From positions 186,001 through 250,000 of the forward strand of contig OY730298.1 of the NCBI GenBank assembly GCA_963422595.1: 64,000 nucleotides of DNA. The letters are read 5' to 3'. The translations under genes and the position numbers were made by a program. The stretch comes from G963422595 sp963422595 (GTDB lineage Bacteria; Pseudomonadota; Gammaproteobacteria; UBA4575). A model generated the notes under the pieces. It saw only the letters and a program-made list of their open reading frames with translations. It was not told the DNA's origin and ran no database searches. Shown one piece after another: positions 17,136 through 25,770 of this stretch (position 1 is its first letter; every line of letters begins with the position of its first letter).

Positions 17136-18281
17136 ATGCAGACCTCTCCTAAATTGCTTGAAATGATCGGGCAGTTGGTGGCTATTCCTTCTGTTAGCAG
17201 CACACAGTCTGAATATGACATGAGTAACGTACCTGTGGTTGACTGCCTGGCGAATTGGCTAAATGATTTGGGATTTGTAACCGAGATAGTCTCTTCTGCT
17301 GAAAACAAGGCAAATTTAATCGCCTGGATAGGCGCAGGCGATGAGGGTCTGGTGTTATCCGGACATACCGATACGGTCAACTATGACTCAACGGGCTGGA
17401 ATACGCACCCATTCAGGATTGAATTGGCAGATGGGAAAATTTACGGCTTGGGCACGGCTGATATGAAGTCGTTTTTGGCACTTGCAGTAGAGGCCGCTAA
17501 AGAGTTTGTAACGCAAGACCTTAAACAACGTTTAACAATCGTGGCGACGGCAGATGAAGAGTGTACTATGCAGGGCGCACGCGCGCTCCTGAATGAAGGT
17601 ATAAAACCGGGGCGTTATTGCATTATCGGCGAACCGACGGACTTAACCCCGGTGCATCGACATAAAGGGGTGTTTATGGAGGCCATAACGCTATTTGGTA
17701 AGGCAGGTCATTCGAGTGACCCCGGCCTGGGAAATAATGCGCTCGACGGTATGCACGCGGTGATGTATGAATTACTGCAATTCAGACGAGAACTTGCCAC
17801 TAAATACGTTAACCATGACTTTACGGTGCCCATGCCGACTTTGAATCTCGGTCATATACGTGGCGGCGATAATCCTAACCGAATTTGTACGCAATGCGAG
17901 TTACATATCGATATGCGCACCTTACCAGGTATGCAAATTGATGCGTTGCGCAATGAATTGCGTGAGCGCGTAACAGAAATTGCCAGCCGACTGGGATTGC
18001 GCTGCGAGTTTGCGGCCTTGTTCGATGGTGTCCCCGCATTTGAAACACCAGGTGACTCAAAAATTGTGCGGCTGGCGGAACGATACACCGGTAAATCGGC
18101 GCAAACGGTTACTTTCGCAACCGAAGCACCTGTGTTTAATTGCATGGGTATGGAAACCGTTGTGCTGGGCCCTGGATCTATAGCCTTGGCGCATCAGCCG
18201 AATGAATATATACCTATGCAAATTCTTGAACCGACAGTCGCATTACTACGCAAGATGATTCACTCAATATGTATTGAATAA
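17136..18281 (+). CDS. argE: Acetylornithine deacetylase
   Basis: 381 residues of the M20 metallopeptidase family. ArgE removes the acetyl group of N-acetylornithine in arginine synthesis. Zinc-site motifs are visible: SGHTDTVNYDS with the first metal His/Asp, then GTADMKSF, and TADEECTMQGA with the catalytic Glu pair. The internal dimerisation domain (KAGHSSDPGLGNNA) is also present. It starts only 11 bases after mtdA and so probably ends the C1 operon, an odd place for an arginine gene. A related M20 deacylase of other specificity cannot be excluded. Confidence 0.85.
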   Translation: MQTSPKLLEMIGQLVAIPSVSSTQSEYDMSNVPVVDCLANWLNDLGFVTEIVSSAENKANLIAWIGAGDEGLVLSGHTDTVNYDSTGWNTHPFRIELADGKIYGLGTADMKSFLALAVEAAKEFVTQDLKQRLTIVATADEECTMQGARALLNEGIKPGRYCIIGEPTDLTPVHRHKGVFMEAITLFGKAGHSSDPGLGNNALDGMHAVMYELLQFRRELATKYVNHDFTVPMPTLNLGHIRGGDNPNRICTQCELHIDMRTLPGMQIDALRNELRERVTEIASRLGLRCEFAALFDGVPAFETPGDSKIVRLAERYTGKSAQTVTFATEAPVFNCMGMETVVLGPGSIALAHQPNEYIPMQILEPTVALLRKMIHSICIE

Positions 18282-18353
18282 TCGTAGACTGCGCTTAGTT
18301 GATGCGCCGCCATGCGTAGCGGTGTGCCAATATACTGCCGTGCAATCCGATTG

Positions 18354-18743
18354 TTAGTTGTCGCTTTTGGTTTTAAACCGTTCAAAGCGTAGTTTATAAA
18401 TATTGCCTTGTGGCGCTGCGTCTCCCTCTACTACCAGGTCCTTGGTTTGATCATTTTCCTCTCGCGCAGAAAGCATGCGTGCCACGTCATCGTCCTGACA
18501 AACAATAGGATCACGGTCCTGATTACGATAGTCTTCAGAGGTGCAGGATCTGAACCCGGGGAAAACCTTTGAATCATAGATTGTAATAGTCTTAATTCTG
18601 ACTGGCTTTGCGCTGCCTTGATCAGCCGCATTGTTAGCGGCAGGTGCACCTTCAACCATTGCCGGGGGTCTGGCAAACTCATCGGCCGCTGCGACAAGCG
18701 TACAGGATATTGCGATTAACCATGTGCACATTATTCTAACCAT
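18354..18743 (-). CDS. Small exported protein of unknown function
   Basis: 129 residues, not recognised. The start MVRIMCTWLIAISCTLVAAADE looks like a signal peptide ending near the alanines at residues 18-20, so the mature protein is probably periplasmic. Two cysteines (FRSCTSEDY and IVCQDDD) could form a disulfide. The ATG at 18743 is chosen over ATG 18761 because AAGGAG lies six bases before it and because the signal peptide then begins at the start. It lies downstream of another exported unknown (18808-19503) with a 64-base gap containing a perfect palindrome. Confidence 0.6.
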   Translation of the reverse strand: MVRIMCTWLIAISCTLVAAADEFARPPAMVEGAPAANNAADQGSAKPVRIKTITIYDSKVFPGFRSCTSEDYRNQDRDPIVCQDDDVARMLSAREENDQTKDLVVEGDAAPQGNIYKLRFERFKTKSDN

Positions 18744-18788
18744 GCCTGACTCCTTATACATTAAATTGGTCAGGCATATATGCCTGAC
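18741..18788 (-). promoter_or_regulatory. Palindrome plus third arm overlapping RBS/start: candidate RNA switch
   Basis: A perfect 20-base palindrome, GTCAGGCATATATGCCTGAC, lies at 18769-18788. A third copy of its left arm, GTCAGGCAT, lies at 18750-18742 on the minus strand and includes the start codon at 18743. In the mRNA the middle arm can pair either with the upstream arm or with the arm at the start codon, looping out the SD. The pairing is visible; regulation is inference. Confidence 0.45.
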
Positions 18789-18807
18789 TCTAAAATAAAC
18801 GTAATTC

Positions 18808-19503
18808 TTACAATTCCGTATGCTTGCGTTGTGATATTTCTTTATCTATGGCAGCAATGGCCTGCTCTAATTCATTTATCGAGTAAAGGTCCTGAAGAAG
18901 CCATTTATCGCGTTCGATTTTTGCATATGACTCGTCCAGTTCCTGCCTGTATTTGCCTATCGTGGTATTTTCATCACCCATGTCCGCGACCAGTCTTTTA
19001 TGTAACTGCGGGCTTTCATTAAATTTAAACAGCATAGACATGTAGACCGCAGAAAATCGAAAATCATATGATTTATAGTCATCGAGAGTTTGTACGTACT
19101 TGCGCGCGTCACGCATTTCTGTATTAAACGTTTCTCTATATCCCAATAACGCCTCTCTAAGCGCACCTTCAATTTGGTATTCATCAACTAATTTGGCGAT
19201 AACGTCAGCAATTTGAAGCCTCTTGTCATCATGCTCAAGTATGGTTTTCAGGAGCTTTTGCCTGGCAACATCGGGCTTGTCACTTACCTGTTTGATTGCG
19301 GAGATATGCCGCATGCGCACCGATCTCTCGATCTCCAGTTCTTCCATACTCAATGCTTCAAGATTTTCAGGCGCTTTGTGGATTACTTCCACACGATCTA
19401 AAATGGGGGACTTGGTGGTTTCTCCACCCGCCAGACTCAACTGGCCTATCAATAGCAATGCCAATATACTCAAGACCCTGTAACCAGGCTGGATGACTGA
19501 CAT
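18808..19503 (-). CDS. Exported alpha-helical protein of unknown function
   Basis: 231 residues from the chosen ATG at 19503, not recognised. The start MSVIQPGYRVLSILALLLIG, followed by QLSLAGG, reads as a signal peptide. The rest is rich in charged helices (for example LEHDDKRLQIADVIAKLVDE), with few cysteines and no known motif. A longer frame reaches 19635, but that would bury the signal peptide 44 residues in. The SD at either start is weak. It precedes the small exported gene at 18743, so the pair may act together, though nothing in sequence shows how. Confidence 0.6.
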   Translation of the reverse strand: MSVIQPGYRVLSILALLLIGQLSLAGGETTKSPILDRVEVIHKAPENLEALSMEELEIERSVRMRHISAIKQVSDKPDVARQKLLKTILEHDDKRLQIADVIAKLVDEYQIEGALREALLGYRETFNTEMRDARKYVQTLDDYKSYDFRFSAVYMSMLFKFNESPQLHKRLVADMGDENTTIGKYRQELDESYAKIERDKWLLQDLYSINELEQAIAAIDKEISQRKHTEL

Positions 19504-19800
19504 TATTCGTCCATCGTACATAAAGTGCCGGGCGGTTGAGTTAATGATTATTTTAGCTAACATTTGTTGGTATATTATAGGGTTCAATGGAAATCTAAGA
19601 TAGTAAAAAAATTGGTCTGGAATAACATTTACCATTTCATAACCTTAATTCTGCGTTTATCAGGCCGTGACGCAGACGCATGTAAACAATCTGCATGTTA
19701 GCTCAAGGATTTTCGTCAGGCTACGGCGTGTATTTACGCAGATCATGATAGAATTTTGATGTTTAAGGCGCAGATCGGCAGGCAGCATGAGCGAGTGATA

Positions 19801-20115
19801 ATGTCCCTTACTATTACCTTAAGAGCCGCCGCAACACTGTTAATATTGGCCGCCGTATTTCAATACTTTGTGTTTGACCAGCTGCTCGTTAAAACCATCC
19901 TGGTCGCGCACGTCATTTTCGTACTAAGCATCTTCTGTAATGGATATACCCAAAGAATCGCGGTGGTGTCCCTCGGGCTGGCAGTGGTCGTTCCAGTTGG
20001 GGCGTGGCGTGTCTATGCGGCTGGCGATGCAACTCTGGGGGTTTTCGCTTTTAATCTGATGGTGTTTGCATATGTCGCATACGTTGCCTATCAAACCCTT
20101 AGGGGGAATGCCTGA
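19801..20115 (+). CDS. Small four-helix membrane protein, unknown function
   Basis: 104 residues from ATG 19801, almost entirely hydrophobic. Four membrane segments are apparent: around TLRAAATLLILAAVFQYFVF, VKTILVAHVIFVLSIFC, IAVVSLGLAVVVPVGAW, and LGVFAFNLMVFAYVAYVAY. No catalytic motif is recognised. An upstream in-frame TTG at 19756 would add 15 polar residues; neither start has a convincing SD. The gene is isolated, divergent from 19503 and 141 bases before amgK. Confidence 0.5.
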   Translation: MSLTITLRAAATLLILAAVFQYFVFDQLLVKTILVAHVIFVLSIFCNGYTQRIAVVSLGLAVVVPVGAWRVYAAGDATLGVFAFNLMVFAYVAYVAYQTLRGNA

Positions 20116-20256
20116 TAATATAAAATGGAGCAGTCCATGGCAAAATATCGGTCTGATTTACCACCATTATCGGATACTGTATTGCCTGCTGGCGATGGTA
20201 TTGAGACCAATACCCGACAAGTGGGTAGCGTTAATTACGCCCGGGTATAAATAAGT

Positions 20257-21234
20257 ATGTGTTCAGACCTGCGCCTGACGCAGTTAAATGAGTGGATAAA
20301 AGACGTATTGGGGAGCATTATATATTCGCTCACGCCTATCTCTGGTGATGCAAGCTTCCGGCGTTATTTTCGTTTTAGAGCGGAACATAAACAGTATATC
20401 GCAGTAGATGCCCCACCTGAAAAGGAGAATAATGAGGCATTTGTAAAGGTAACTCACTTGTTGGCAGCAGCGGGCTTGCCTGTACCTCATATCTATTATA
20501 GCTCCTTAGATTTTGGGTTCTTTCTTATCGGTGACTTCGGGGACGTTGTGCTGTTAAATGATCTCGATTACGAAAACGTAAATACCTTGTACGGTAAAGC
20601 ATTGGATGCATTAGCTGTTGTACAACAAACCCCGGCAACCAGCTTGCCTGACTGTGATAAAGAGCTTTTATCAACAGAAATGGGATTATTTCGAGAGTGG
20701 TTCCTGAACAAACACCTTGCTATAAAGCTAACAAGCTCGGAGTATGATTTACTGGAGCAGGTGTTCGCGAGTCTTGTTGACAATGCATTGGCGCAACCGC
20801 AGGTGTTCGTGCATGGCGATTATCATTCGCGTAATCTTATGCAGATTGGCGCGGCATACCCCGGTATTATTGATTATCAGGACGCGGTCTGTGGCCCGGT
20901 TACTTATGACTTGGTTTCTCTATTGCGCGACTGTTATATTGAGTGGCCATCAGCATGGGTAGAGGCATGGGCACTTTCATTCCGAGATCAAATCTCCAGT
21001 AAAAATATCATCGGAGACGTGGACGAAGATACTTTCTTAAAGTGGTTTGATTTAATGGGGCTGCAACGGCACTTGAAGGCCATAGGCATATTTTCGCGCT
21101 TGCATATTCGCGATGACAAGTCCAATTACCTGGCAGATATTCCACGCACATTGCGTTACATCCAAACAGTTGCGCCAAAATATCCTGATACTTGTGAATT
21201 AGCCAGGTTCGCAGATGCCAGGGTTTTGGTATGA
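20257..21234 (+). CDS. amgK: Anomeric N-acetylmuramate/N-acetylglucosamine kinase
   Basis: 325 residues of the aminoglycoside phosphotransferase/choline kinase fold. AmgK phosphorylates MurNAc at C1 in the peptidoglycan recycling route that bypasses MurNAc-6-P. The N-lobe has the PISGDASFRRYFR nucleotide-binding region. The Brenner-type catalytic motif is FVHGDYHSRNLMQ, and the metal-binding Asp follows in GIIDYQDAV. The call rests on the motif set and on the next gene being MurU, three bases downstream. Alone it could only be called a phosphotransferase. Confidence 0.85.
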   Translation: MCSDLRLTQLNEWIKDVLGSIIYSLTPISGDASFRRYFRFRAEHKQYIAVDAPPEKENNEAFVKVTHLLAAAGLPVPHIYYSSLDFGFFLIGDFGDVVLLNDLDYENVNTLYGKALDALAVVQQTPATSLPDCDKELLSTEMGLFREWFLNKHLAIKLTSSEYDLLEQVFASLVDNALAQPQVFVHGDYHSRNLMQIGAAYPGIIDYQDAVCGPVTYDLVSLLRDCYIEWPSAWVEAWALSFRDQISSKNIIGDVDEDTFLKWFDLMGLQRHLKAIGIFSRLHIRDDKSNYLADIPRTLRYIQTVAPKYPDTCELARFADARVLV

Positions 21235-21237
21235 ATC

Positions 21238-21909
21238 ATGATGAAGTGTATGCTTTTGTCCGCCGGTTTTGGCGCACGCTTGCGACCATTGACGGAACGT
21301 ATTCCAAAGCCTTTGATTGAGATTGCCGGGAAACCTTTAATCGAATATCATTTGGAAAAACTAAAAGCGGCTGGCTGCGAGGACGTGGTAATTAATCTCT
21401 CCTACCTTGGGGAGATGATTCAAAAACGCCTTGGGGACGGAAGCTGCTTTGGTGTACATATTGAATATTCCCATGAAGGTAAAGAACCCCTGGATACGGC
21501 AGGCGGAGTTGTGCATGCCCTGCCATTGTTAGATGGTGCACCATTTTTAGTAATCAATGCTGACATTTGGTGCGATCACGCTTTGTCGTTCCCAAGGCTT
21601 GCCAATGGTAAACAAGCACATTTAGTGCTCGTTGATAATCCGGCACATAATCCTGAAGGTGACTTTGCATATGAGCATGGCGAGATTTATAACACTGGAA
21701 AAAATTTTCTGACTTTTAGTGGAATCGGGATTTATAACCCCGCGCTCTTCAAGGGCTGCATGGCTAAAAAATTGGCACTGGCGCCTATTTTACGCTGCGC
21801 CATTGATAAAGAACTTGTTAGCGCCGAATATTTCACCGGCAAATGGTTTGACGTCGGTACCTGCGATCGACTGCAACAGGCCCGCCAGTATGTGTCTGAA
21901 GCTAAATAG
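21238..21909 (+). CDS. murU: N-acetylmuramate-1-phosphate uridylyltransferase
   Basis: 223 residues of the sugar-nucleotidyltransferase family. It makes UDP-MurNAc from UTP and MurNAc-1-P, the product of AmgK. The N-terminal signature LLSAGFGARLRPLTERIPKP is the G-x-G-x-R-x(5)-P-K nucleotide-binding motif, and INADIW carries the metal-binding Asp. It is shorter than glucose-1-phosphate thymidylyl- or uridylyltransferases, as MurU is. The tight coupling to amgK supports the assignment. It is convergent with lipA. Confidence 0.85.
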   Translation: MMKCMLLSAGFGARLRPLTERIPKPLIEIAGKPLIEYHLEKLKAAGCEDVVINLSYLGEMIQKRLGDGSCFGVHIEYSHEGKEPLDTAGGVVHALPLLDGAPFLVINADIWCDHALSFPRLANGKQAHLVLVDNPAHNPEGDFAYEHGEIYNTGKNFLTFSGIGIYNPALFKGCMAKKLALAPILRCAIDKELVSAEYFTGKWFDVGTCDRLQQARQYVSEAK

Positions 21910-21970
21910 AAAAACTGTCTGCTCTGTAATACCCTCGGCAGTTATGCTTGCCGTCACAAGCGAAGATTAA

Positions 21971-22933
21971 TTAAGTATAACCCAGGTATTGTTTGGCCTG
22001 AACGTCCGCATGATAGGAGGAACGTACTAAGGGAGCACTGGCAATATAGCCAAAACCCAGCCTTTTCCCGACACTGCGCAAGTCATCGAATTCAAGCGGG
22101 CTAAGGTAGCGCTGTACTGGCAGATGATGTTGACCAGGCTGCAAATATTGACCGAGTGTCAGCATGTCCACGTCATGTGCACGCAAATCCCGCATGACTT
22201 GTATGATCTCATCAATCCGCTCGCCCAGTCCGAGCATTAAACCAGATTTGGTTGGCACTTCGGGGGCTTGTAGTTTGTGTCGGCGCAGTAATTTTAAAGA
22301 GTGCTGGTAGTCGGCGCCAGGGCGCACTTGTGGATATAAACGAGGTACCGTTTCCAGATTGTGATTGAATATGTCGGCAGGGCATTTGCCTAAAGTATTT
22401 AACGCTGCGCGCACGCGACCGCGAAAATCAGGCACTAATATTTCGATTTTTATACCCGCACATTGTTTGCGAATTTGCCCGATACAATTAACAAAGTGGC
22501 TTGCGCCACCATCGCGCAAATCGTCACGATCAACAGACGTTATCACTACGTAGTTAAGCCCCAGGCGTGCTATCGTGGCAGCTAAATGTCGAGGTTCATG
22601 CTTGTCTAACGGTAAAGGCCGGCCATGTGCAACGTCACAAAACGAACAGCGTCGCGTACAGATGTCACCCATGATCATGAAAGTAGCGGTGCCATTATTA
22701 AAACACTCGGTTAGGTTAGGACAAGACGCTTCTTCGCATACGGTGTGGAGTTTCTGTTGACGTAATAGCGCTTTTAATTCTGCCACTCGTGAGGTAGACG
22801 TCGCTGGTACGCGAATCCATGCGGGCTTTGGTATGCGCGGGTGTGACCCTTCGACTTTGATCGGGATGCGCGTAACTTTTTCCGCACCACGCCGCTTAAC
22901 GCCCAGTTTAGCTATATGTGATTTATCGGCCAA
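21971..22933 (-). CDS. lipA: Lipoyl synthase
   Basis: 320 residues. A radical SAM enzyme that inserts two sulfurs into protein-bound octanoyl groups to make lipoyl cofactors. Both iron-sulfur motifs are visible: the auxiliary-cluster set CEEASCPNLTEC near residue 80 and the radical SAM CTRRCSFC motif about 30 residues later. LDVFNHNLETVPRLY-type sequence (ADIFNHNLETVPRLY) is also conserved. The start overlaps the end of lipB by 11 bases, indicating cotranscription and coupled translation. Confidence 0.97.
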   Translation of the reverse strand: MADKSHIAKLGVKRRGAEKVTRIPIKVEGSHPRIPKPAWIRVPATSTSRVAELKALLRQQKLHTVCEEASCPNLTECFNNGTATFMIMGDICTRRCSFCDVAHGRPLPLDKHEPRHLAATIARLGLNYVVITSVDRDDLRDGGASHFVNCIGQIRKQCAGIKIEILVPDFRGRVRAALNTLGKCPADIFNHNLETVPRLYPQVRPGADYQHSLKLLRRHKLQAPEVPTKSGLMLGLGERIDEIIQVMRDLRAHDVDMLTLGQYLQPGQHHLPVQRYLSPLEFDDLRSVGKRLGFGYIASAPLVRSSYHADVQAKQYLGYT

Positions 22934-23564
22934 TGGTATTTATATCCTGAATTTTATATTGCAGAAACTTGCACAGTTGGGCGATTAGTTGCCGGTGAAT
23001 TTGTTCACAATCAGCCACAATCCCATGATCTCTAAGTTGGGTCACCGTAAGCCCCGGAAATCCACATGGGTTGATTTGAGAAAATGGCGTTAAATCCATA
23101 TCTACATTTAATGCCATGCCATGATAACTGCATCCACCACTAACCCGTAAACCCAGCGATGCGATTTTCGCACCACTGACGTACACCCCATGCGCGTCCG
23201 CTCGCGCACTTGACTTAATACGATAACCGCTCAATAAATTAACGACCGATTGCTCCATGTGTTGTATAAGCTCTCTTATGCCAATGCACTTGCGCCGTAA
23301 ATCTACCAGTAAATACACGATTGCCTGCCCGGGTCCATGGTAAGTAATTTGCCCACCACGATTGGACCGTACGATGGGTATTTGCGACTCCACAAGGACG
23401 TGCCTGTAGTCGCCATTAGTGCCTAACGTAAAAACCGGCCGGTGCTGCAAGCACCAAAACTCATCCGCAGTCGCGGCTGTTCGCTTACTCGTAAATTCGC
23501 GCATCCTCGCGTAGGTCGCGATGTATTCCTGCGTACCTAAGTAACGAACTTGAAGCTTGCTCAT
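22923..23564 (-). CDS. lipB: Octanoyl-ACP:protein octanoyltransferase
   Basis: 213 residues. LipB moves octanoate from acyl carrier protein to lipoyl domains, supplying the LipA substrate. The family signature RGGQITYHGPGQAIVYLLVD is present, as are GAKIASLGLRV with the catalytic lysine, and INPCGFPGLTVTQL with the catalytic cysteine. It is the first gene of the lipB-lipA pair. The small gene ybeD, common just upstream in gammaproteobacteria, is absent. Confidence 0.96.
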   Translation of the reverse strand: MSKLQVRYLGTQEYIATYARMREFTSKRTAATADEFWCLQHRPVFTLGTNGDYRHVLVESQIPIVRSNRGGQITYHGPGQAIVYLLVDLRRKCIGIRELIQHMEQSVVNLLSGYRIKSSARADAHGVYVSGAKIASLGLRVSGGCSYHGMALNVDMDLTPFSQINPCGFPGLTVTQLRDHGIVADCEQIHRQLIAQLCKFLQYKIQDINTIGR

Positions 23565-23634
23565 CCAGAGCCCTTACGTTGAATCACTAATGCGTGCCAA
23601 GTTTCGGCGTCACTTTATATCAGCATATACAGAC

Positions 23635-23643
23635 ATTATAGCA
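23635..23643 (-). promoter_or_regulatory. Probable extended -10 promoter of lipBA
   Basis: On the minus strand TGCTATAAT lies about 70 bases before the lipB start. It is a perfect TATAAT with the extended TGn element. No clean -35 hexamer is seen at 17 bases, which fits extended -10 promoters. Confidence 0.5.
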
Positions 23644-23730
23644 CTGCTACCATCCTGTCATTGACAGCCGGTTAAAATATGCGCTCTTTAGGTATTCTCA
23701 AGGCGTTGTCAAAAATATAGAGACCTTATG

Positions 23731-24585
23731 TTAGCGATGAATTTGAATTTTACGCCTTTGATATAAGGCATAGACTGCCTTCCAAATTTCTCCGGGCACA
23801 CCACCACCCACTATCTGACCATCTATTTTGGTAGCGGCTAAAATCTCTCTGATTGAGCTGGTAATCCATAACTCATCGGCAGAATATAGCCATTTTTTTG
23901 GGATAGTTTGTTCGGTGTAGCGTATTTTTAATTCGTCAAGTAATTCTAAAATGAAATCACGTGTAATCCCCGGTAATATCAGATTGTCCTTAGGGTGCGT
24001 AAATACTACTCCACCACGTACCACGAAAAGATTACTCGCGGCACCCTCTAAGGCAATACCATCTCGTATCATTATGGCTTCAGCGGCAGATGCTTGTATA
24101 GCATCTTGTTTTGCCAGTATGTTGGCTAACAAACTAATTACTTTGATGTCGCAACGCTGCCAACGAATATCTTTTGCCGTAATTAAGGCGACACCATTTT
24201 GTAACTGTTCTTCAGGTGTAACAGTAAACGGGTTTGCCATGGCAAATACCGTTGCATTTGTGTTGCTCGGAAATACGTGATCACGTGGCGCAACACCTCT
24301 GGTTACCTGGATATAAATGGCCAGGTTGTCGCGGTTTGATCGTCGCACTAACGTTTCTACAATAGCTTTCCAATCAGCTCCCGAATAGGGGTTGTTGATA
24401 CGCAGTTCACGCATGCTGCGCTCCAGACGTGACAAATGCTGCGATAAGTAAAATGGTTTGTTTTTGTATACGGGCAATAATTCATAAATACCATCACCAA
24501 AAATGAAGCCGCGGTCCAAAGGCGAGATACGGCACGCATCAAGCGGCATGTATTCCCCATTTAGAAATGCCTGAACCGACAACAC
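23731..24585 (-). CDS. dat: D-alanine (D-amino acid) aminotransferase
   Basis: 284 residues of class IV PLP aminotransferases. The likely reaction interconverts D-alanine and D-glutamate with their 2-oxo acids. The N-terminus has YMPLDACRISPLDRGFIFGDGIYE. The PLP lysine is in RCDIKVISLLANILAK near residue 145, and EGAASNLFVV binds the cofactor phosphate. It lies in the cell-wall block, 13 bases after dacC, which supports a role in D-amino acid supply. Branched-chain aminotransferase is the main alternative but fits the RCDIK motif less well. Confidence 0.85.
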   Translation of the reverse strand: MLSVQAFLNGEYMPLDACRISPLDRGFIFGDGIYELLPVYKNKPFYLSQHLSRLERSMRELRINNPYSGADWKAIVETLVRRSNRDNLAIYIQVTRGVAPRDHVFPSNTNATVFAMANPFTVTPEEQLQNGVALITAKDIRWQRCDIKVISLLANILAKQDAIQASAAEAIMIRDGIALEGAASNLFVVRGGVVFTHPKDNLILPGITRDFILELLDELKIRYTEQTIPKKWLYSADELWITSSIREILAATKIDGQIVGGGVPGEIWKAVYALYQRRKIQIHR

Positions 24586-24597
24586 GATGTGTACACT

Positions 24598-25731
24598 TTA
24601 AAAAAATGTTTGTAATAAGAGGTCTGTAGCACGACGCCATAAATTCCCTGCGCGATTCGCGTGCAAAGCAATCAACGGCTTCTCTACGTGCCCTTTGCCT
24701 TCAAAAACGATTTTGACGACACCAACCTGAGTTCCCTGCTCAATGGGCGCAACGATGTCTGAATCAACGTTCATGGTGGCTTGCAAAGCATCATATCGGC
24801 CCCTGGGTATCGTCACATATAGGTCTTCACTAAGCCCAAGTCGAATCGACTTTGATTCTCCCTTCCACATACGCCGCTCAGCCAACGTCTCTCCTGCCTG
24901 ATATAATTTATGCGACTTGTAGTATCTGAATCCATAATTGAGTAATGCCTGGCTATTCATGGTTCTGGACTTGTCATTATTGGCACCCATTACCACTGAA
25001 ATTAAACGCATGTCATGGCGCACGGCGGATGCCGCTAAGCTGTAACCCGCGGCTTTGGTGTACCCTGTCTTTAACCCATCAACCGTGCCGTTACGCCATA
25101 GGAGTCGGTTTCTGTTGTACTGTTTTATGCCATTAAAAGTAAATTCTTTTTGCGCGTAAACTTTATACTTTTCAGGAAATTCTTTAATCAACTGACGCGA
25201 TAGTAGTGCTACATCATAAGCAGTAGTGTAATGCTCGGGGTGCGGCAAACCAGTTGCATTTACGAAATGTGTATTTTGTAACCCAAGATGCTTTGCCTGT
25301 GCGTTCATCATATCCGCAAACGCTTCTTCCGTGCCAGCCACGTGCTCTGCAAGCGCAACACTTGCGTCATTACCGGACTGGATAATTACACCAAACAATA
25401 AATCTTCAAGCAGAACTTTGTCACCTACCTCGACAAACATCCTTGATCCAACGCTGCGCCAGGCTTTTTCGCTGATGAATGCCCGGTCTTCTATGTGTAC
25501 GTGGTTAGCAGCTATCGCCTGATATACCAGGTATGCAGTCATGATTTTGGTGAGGCTTGCAGGAGCTACGCGCGCTCCAGGATTGTGCTCAGCTAATACC
25601 GCACCGCTTCTAAAATCCATCAACACGTAACTGGCAGCATTGAATTTCGGCGGCGCGGGTATTGGAAATGATTGCGCACATAGATTGGGGTGTATAAGTA
25701 CTAATACTAAAGTAATCGTTTTAATTTTCAT
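24598..25731 (-). CDS. dacC: D-alanyl-D-alanine carboxypeptidase (PBP5/6 family)
   Basis: 377 residues from ATG 25731. It removes the terminal D-Ala of peptidoglycan stem peptides in the periplasm. The signal peptide (MKIKTITLVLVLIHPNLCAQ) decides the start; an in-frame start at 25767 would add 12 residues in front of it. The S11 peptidase motifs are all visible: ASLTKIMTAYL (SxxK), SGNDAS (SxN) and KTGYTKAAGYS (KTG). A C-terminal PBP5_C-like beta domain and amphipathic tail (NLWRRATDLLLQTFF) suggest peripheral membrane anchoring. dacA would be an equally good symbol. Confidence 0.93.
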   Translation of the reverse strand: MKIKTITLVLVLIHPNLCAQSFPIPAPPKFNAASYVLMDFRSGAVLAEHNPGARVAPASLTKIMTAYLVYQAIAANHVHIEDRAFISEKAWRSVGSRMFVEVGDKVLLEDLLFGVIIQSGNDASVALAEHVAGTEEAFADMMNAQAKHLGLQNTHFVNATGLPHPEHYTTAYDVALLSRQLIKEFPEKYKVYAQKEFTFNGIKQYNRNRLLWRNGTVDGLKTGYTKAAGYSLAASAVRHDMRLISVVMGANNDKSRTMNSQALLNYGFRYYKSHKLYQAGETLAERRMWKGESKSIRLGLSEDLYVTIPRGRYDALQATMNVDSDIVAPIEQGTQVGVVKIVFEGKGHVEKPLIALHANRAGNLWRRATDLLLQTFF

Positions 25732-25770
25732 CCCTGTATTAACCTCGCGATAACTTTTATTCCACAATGA

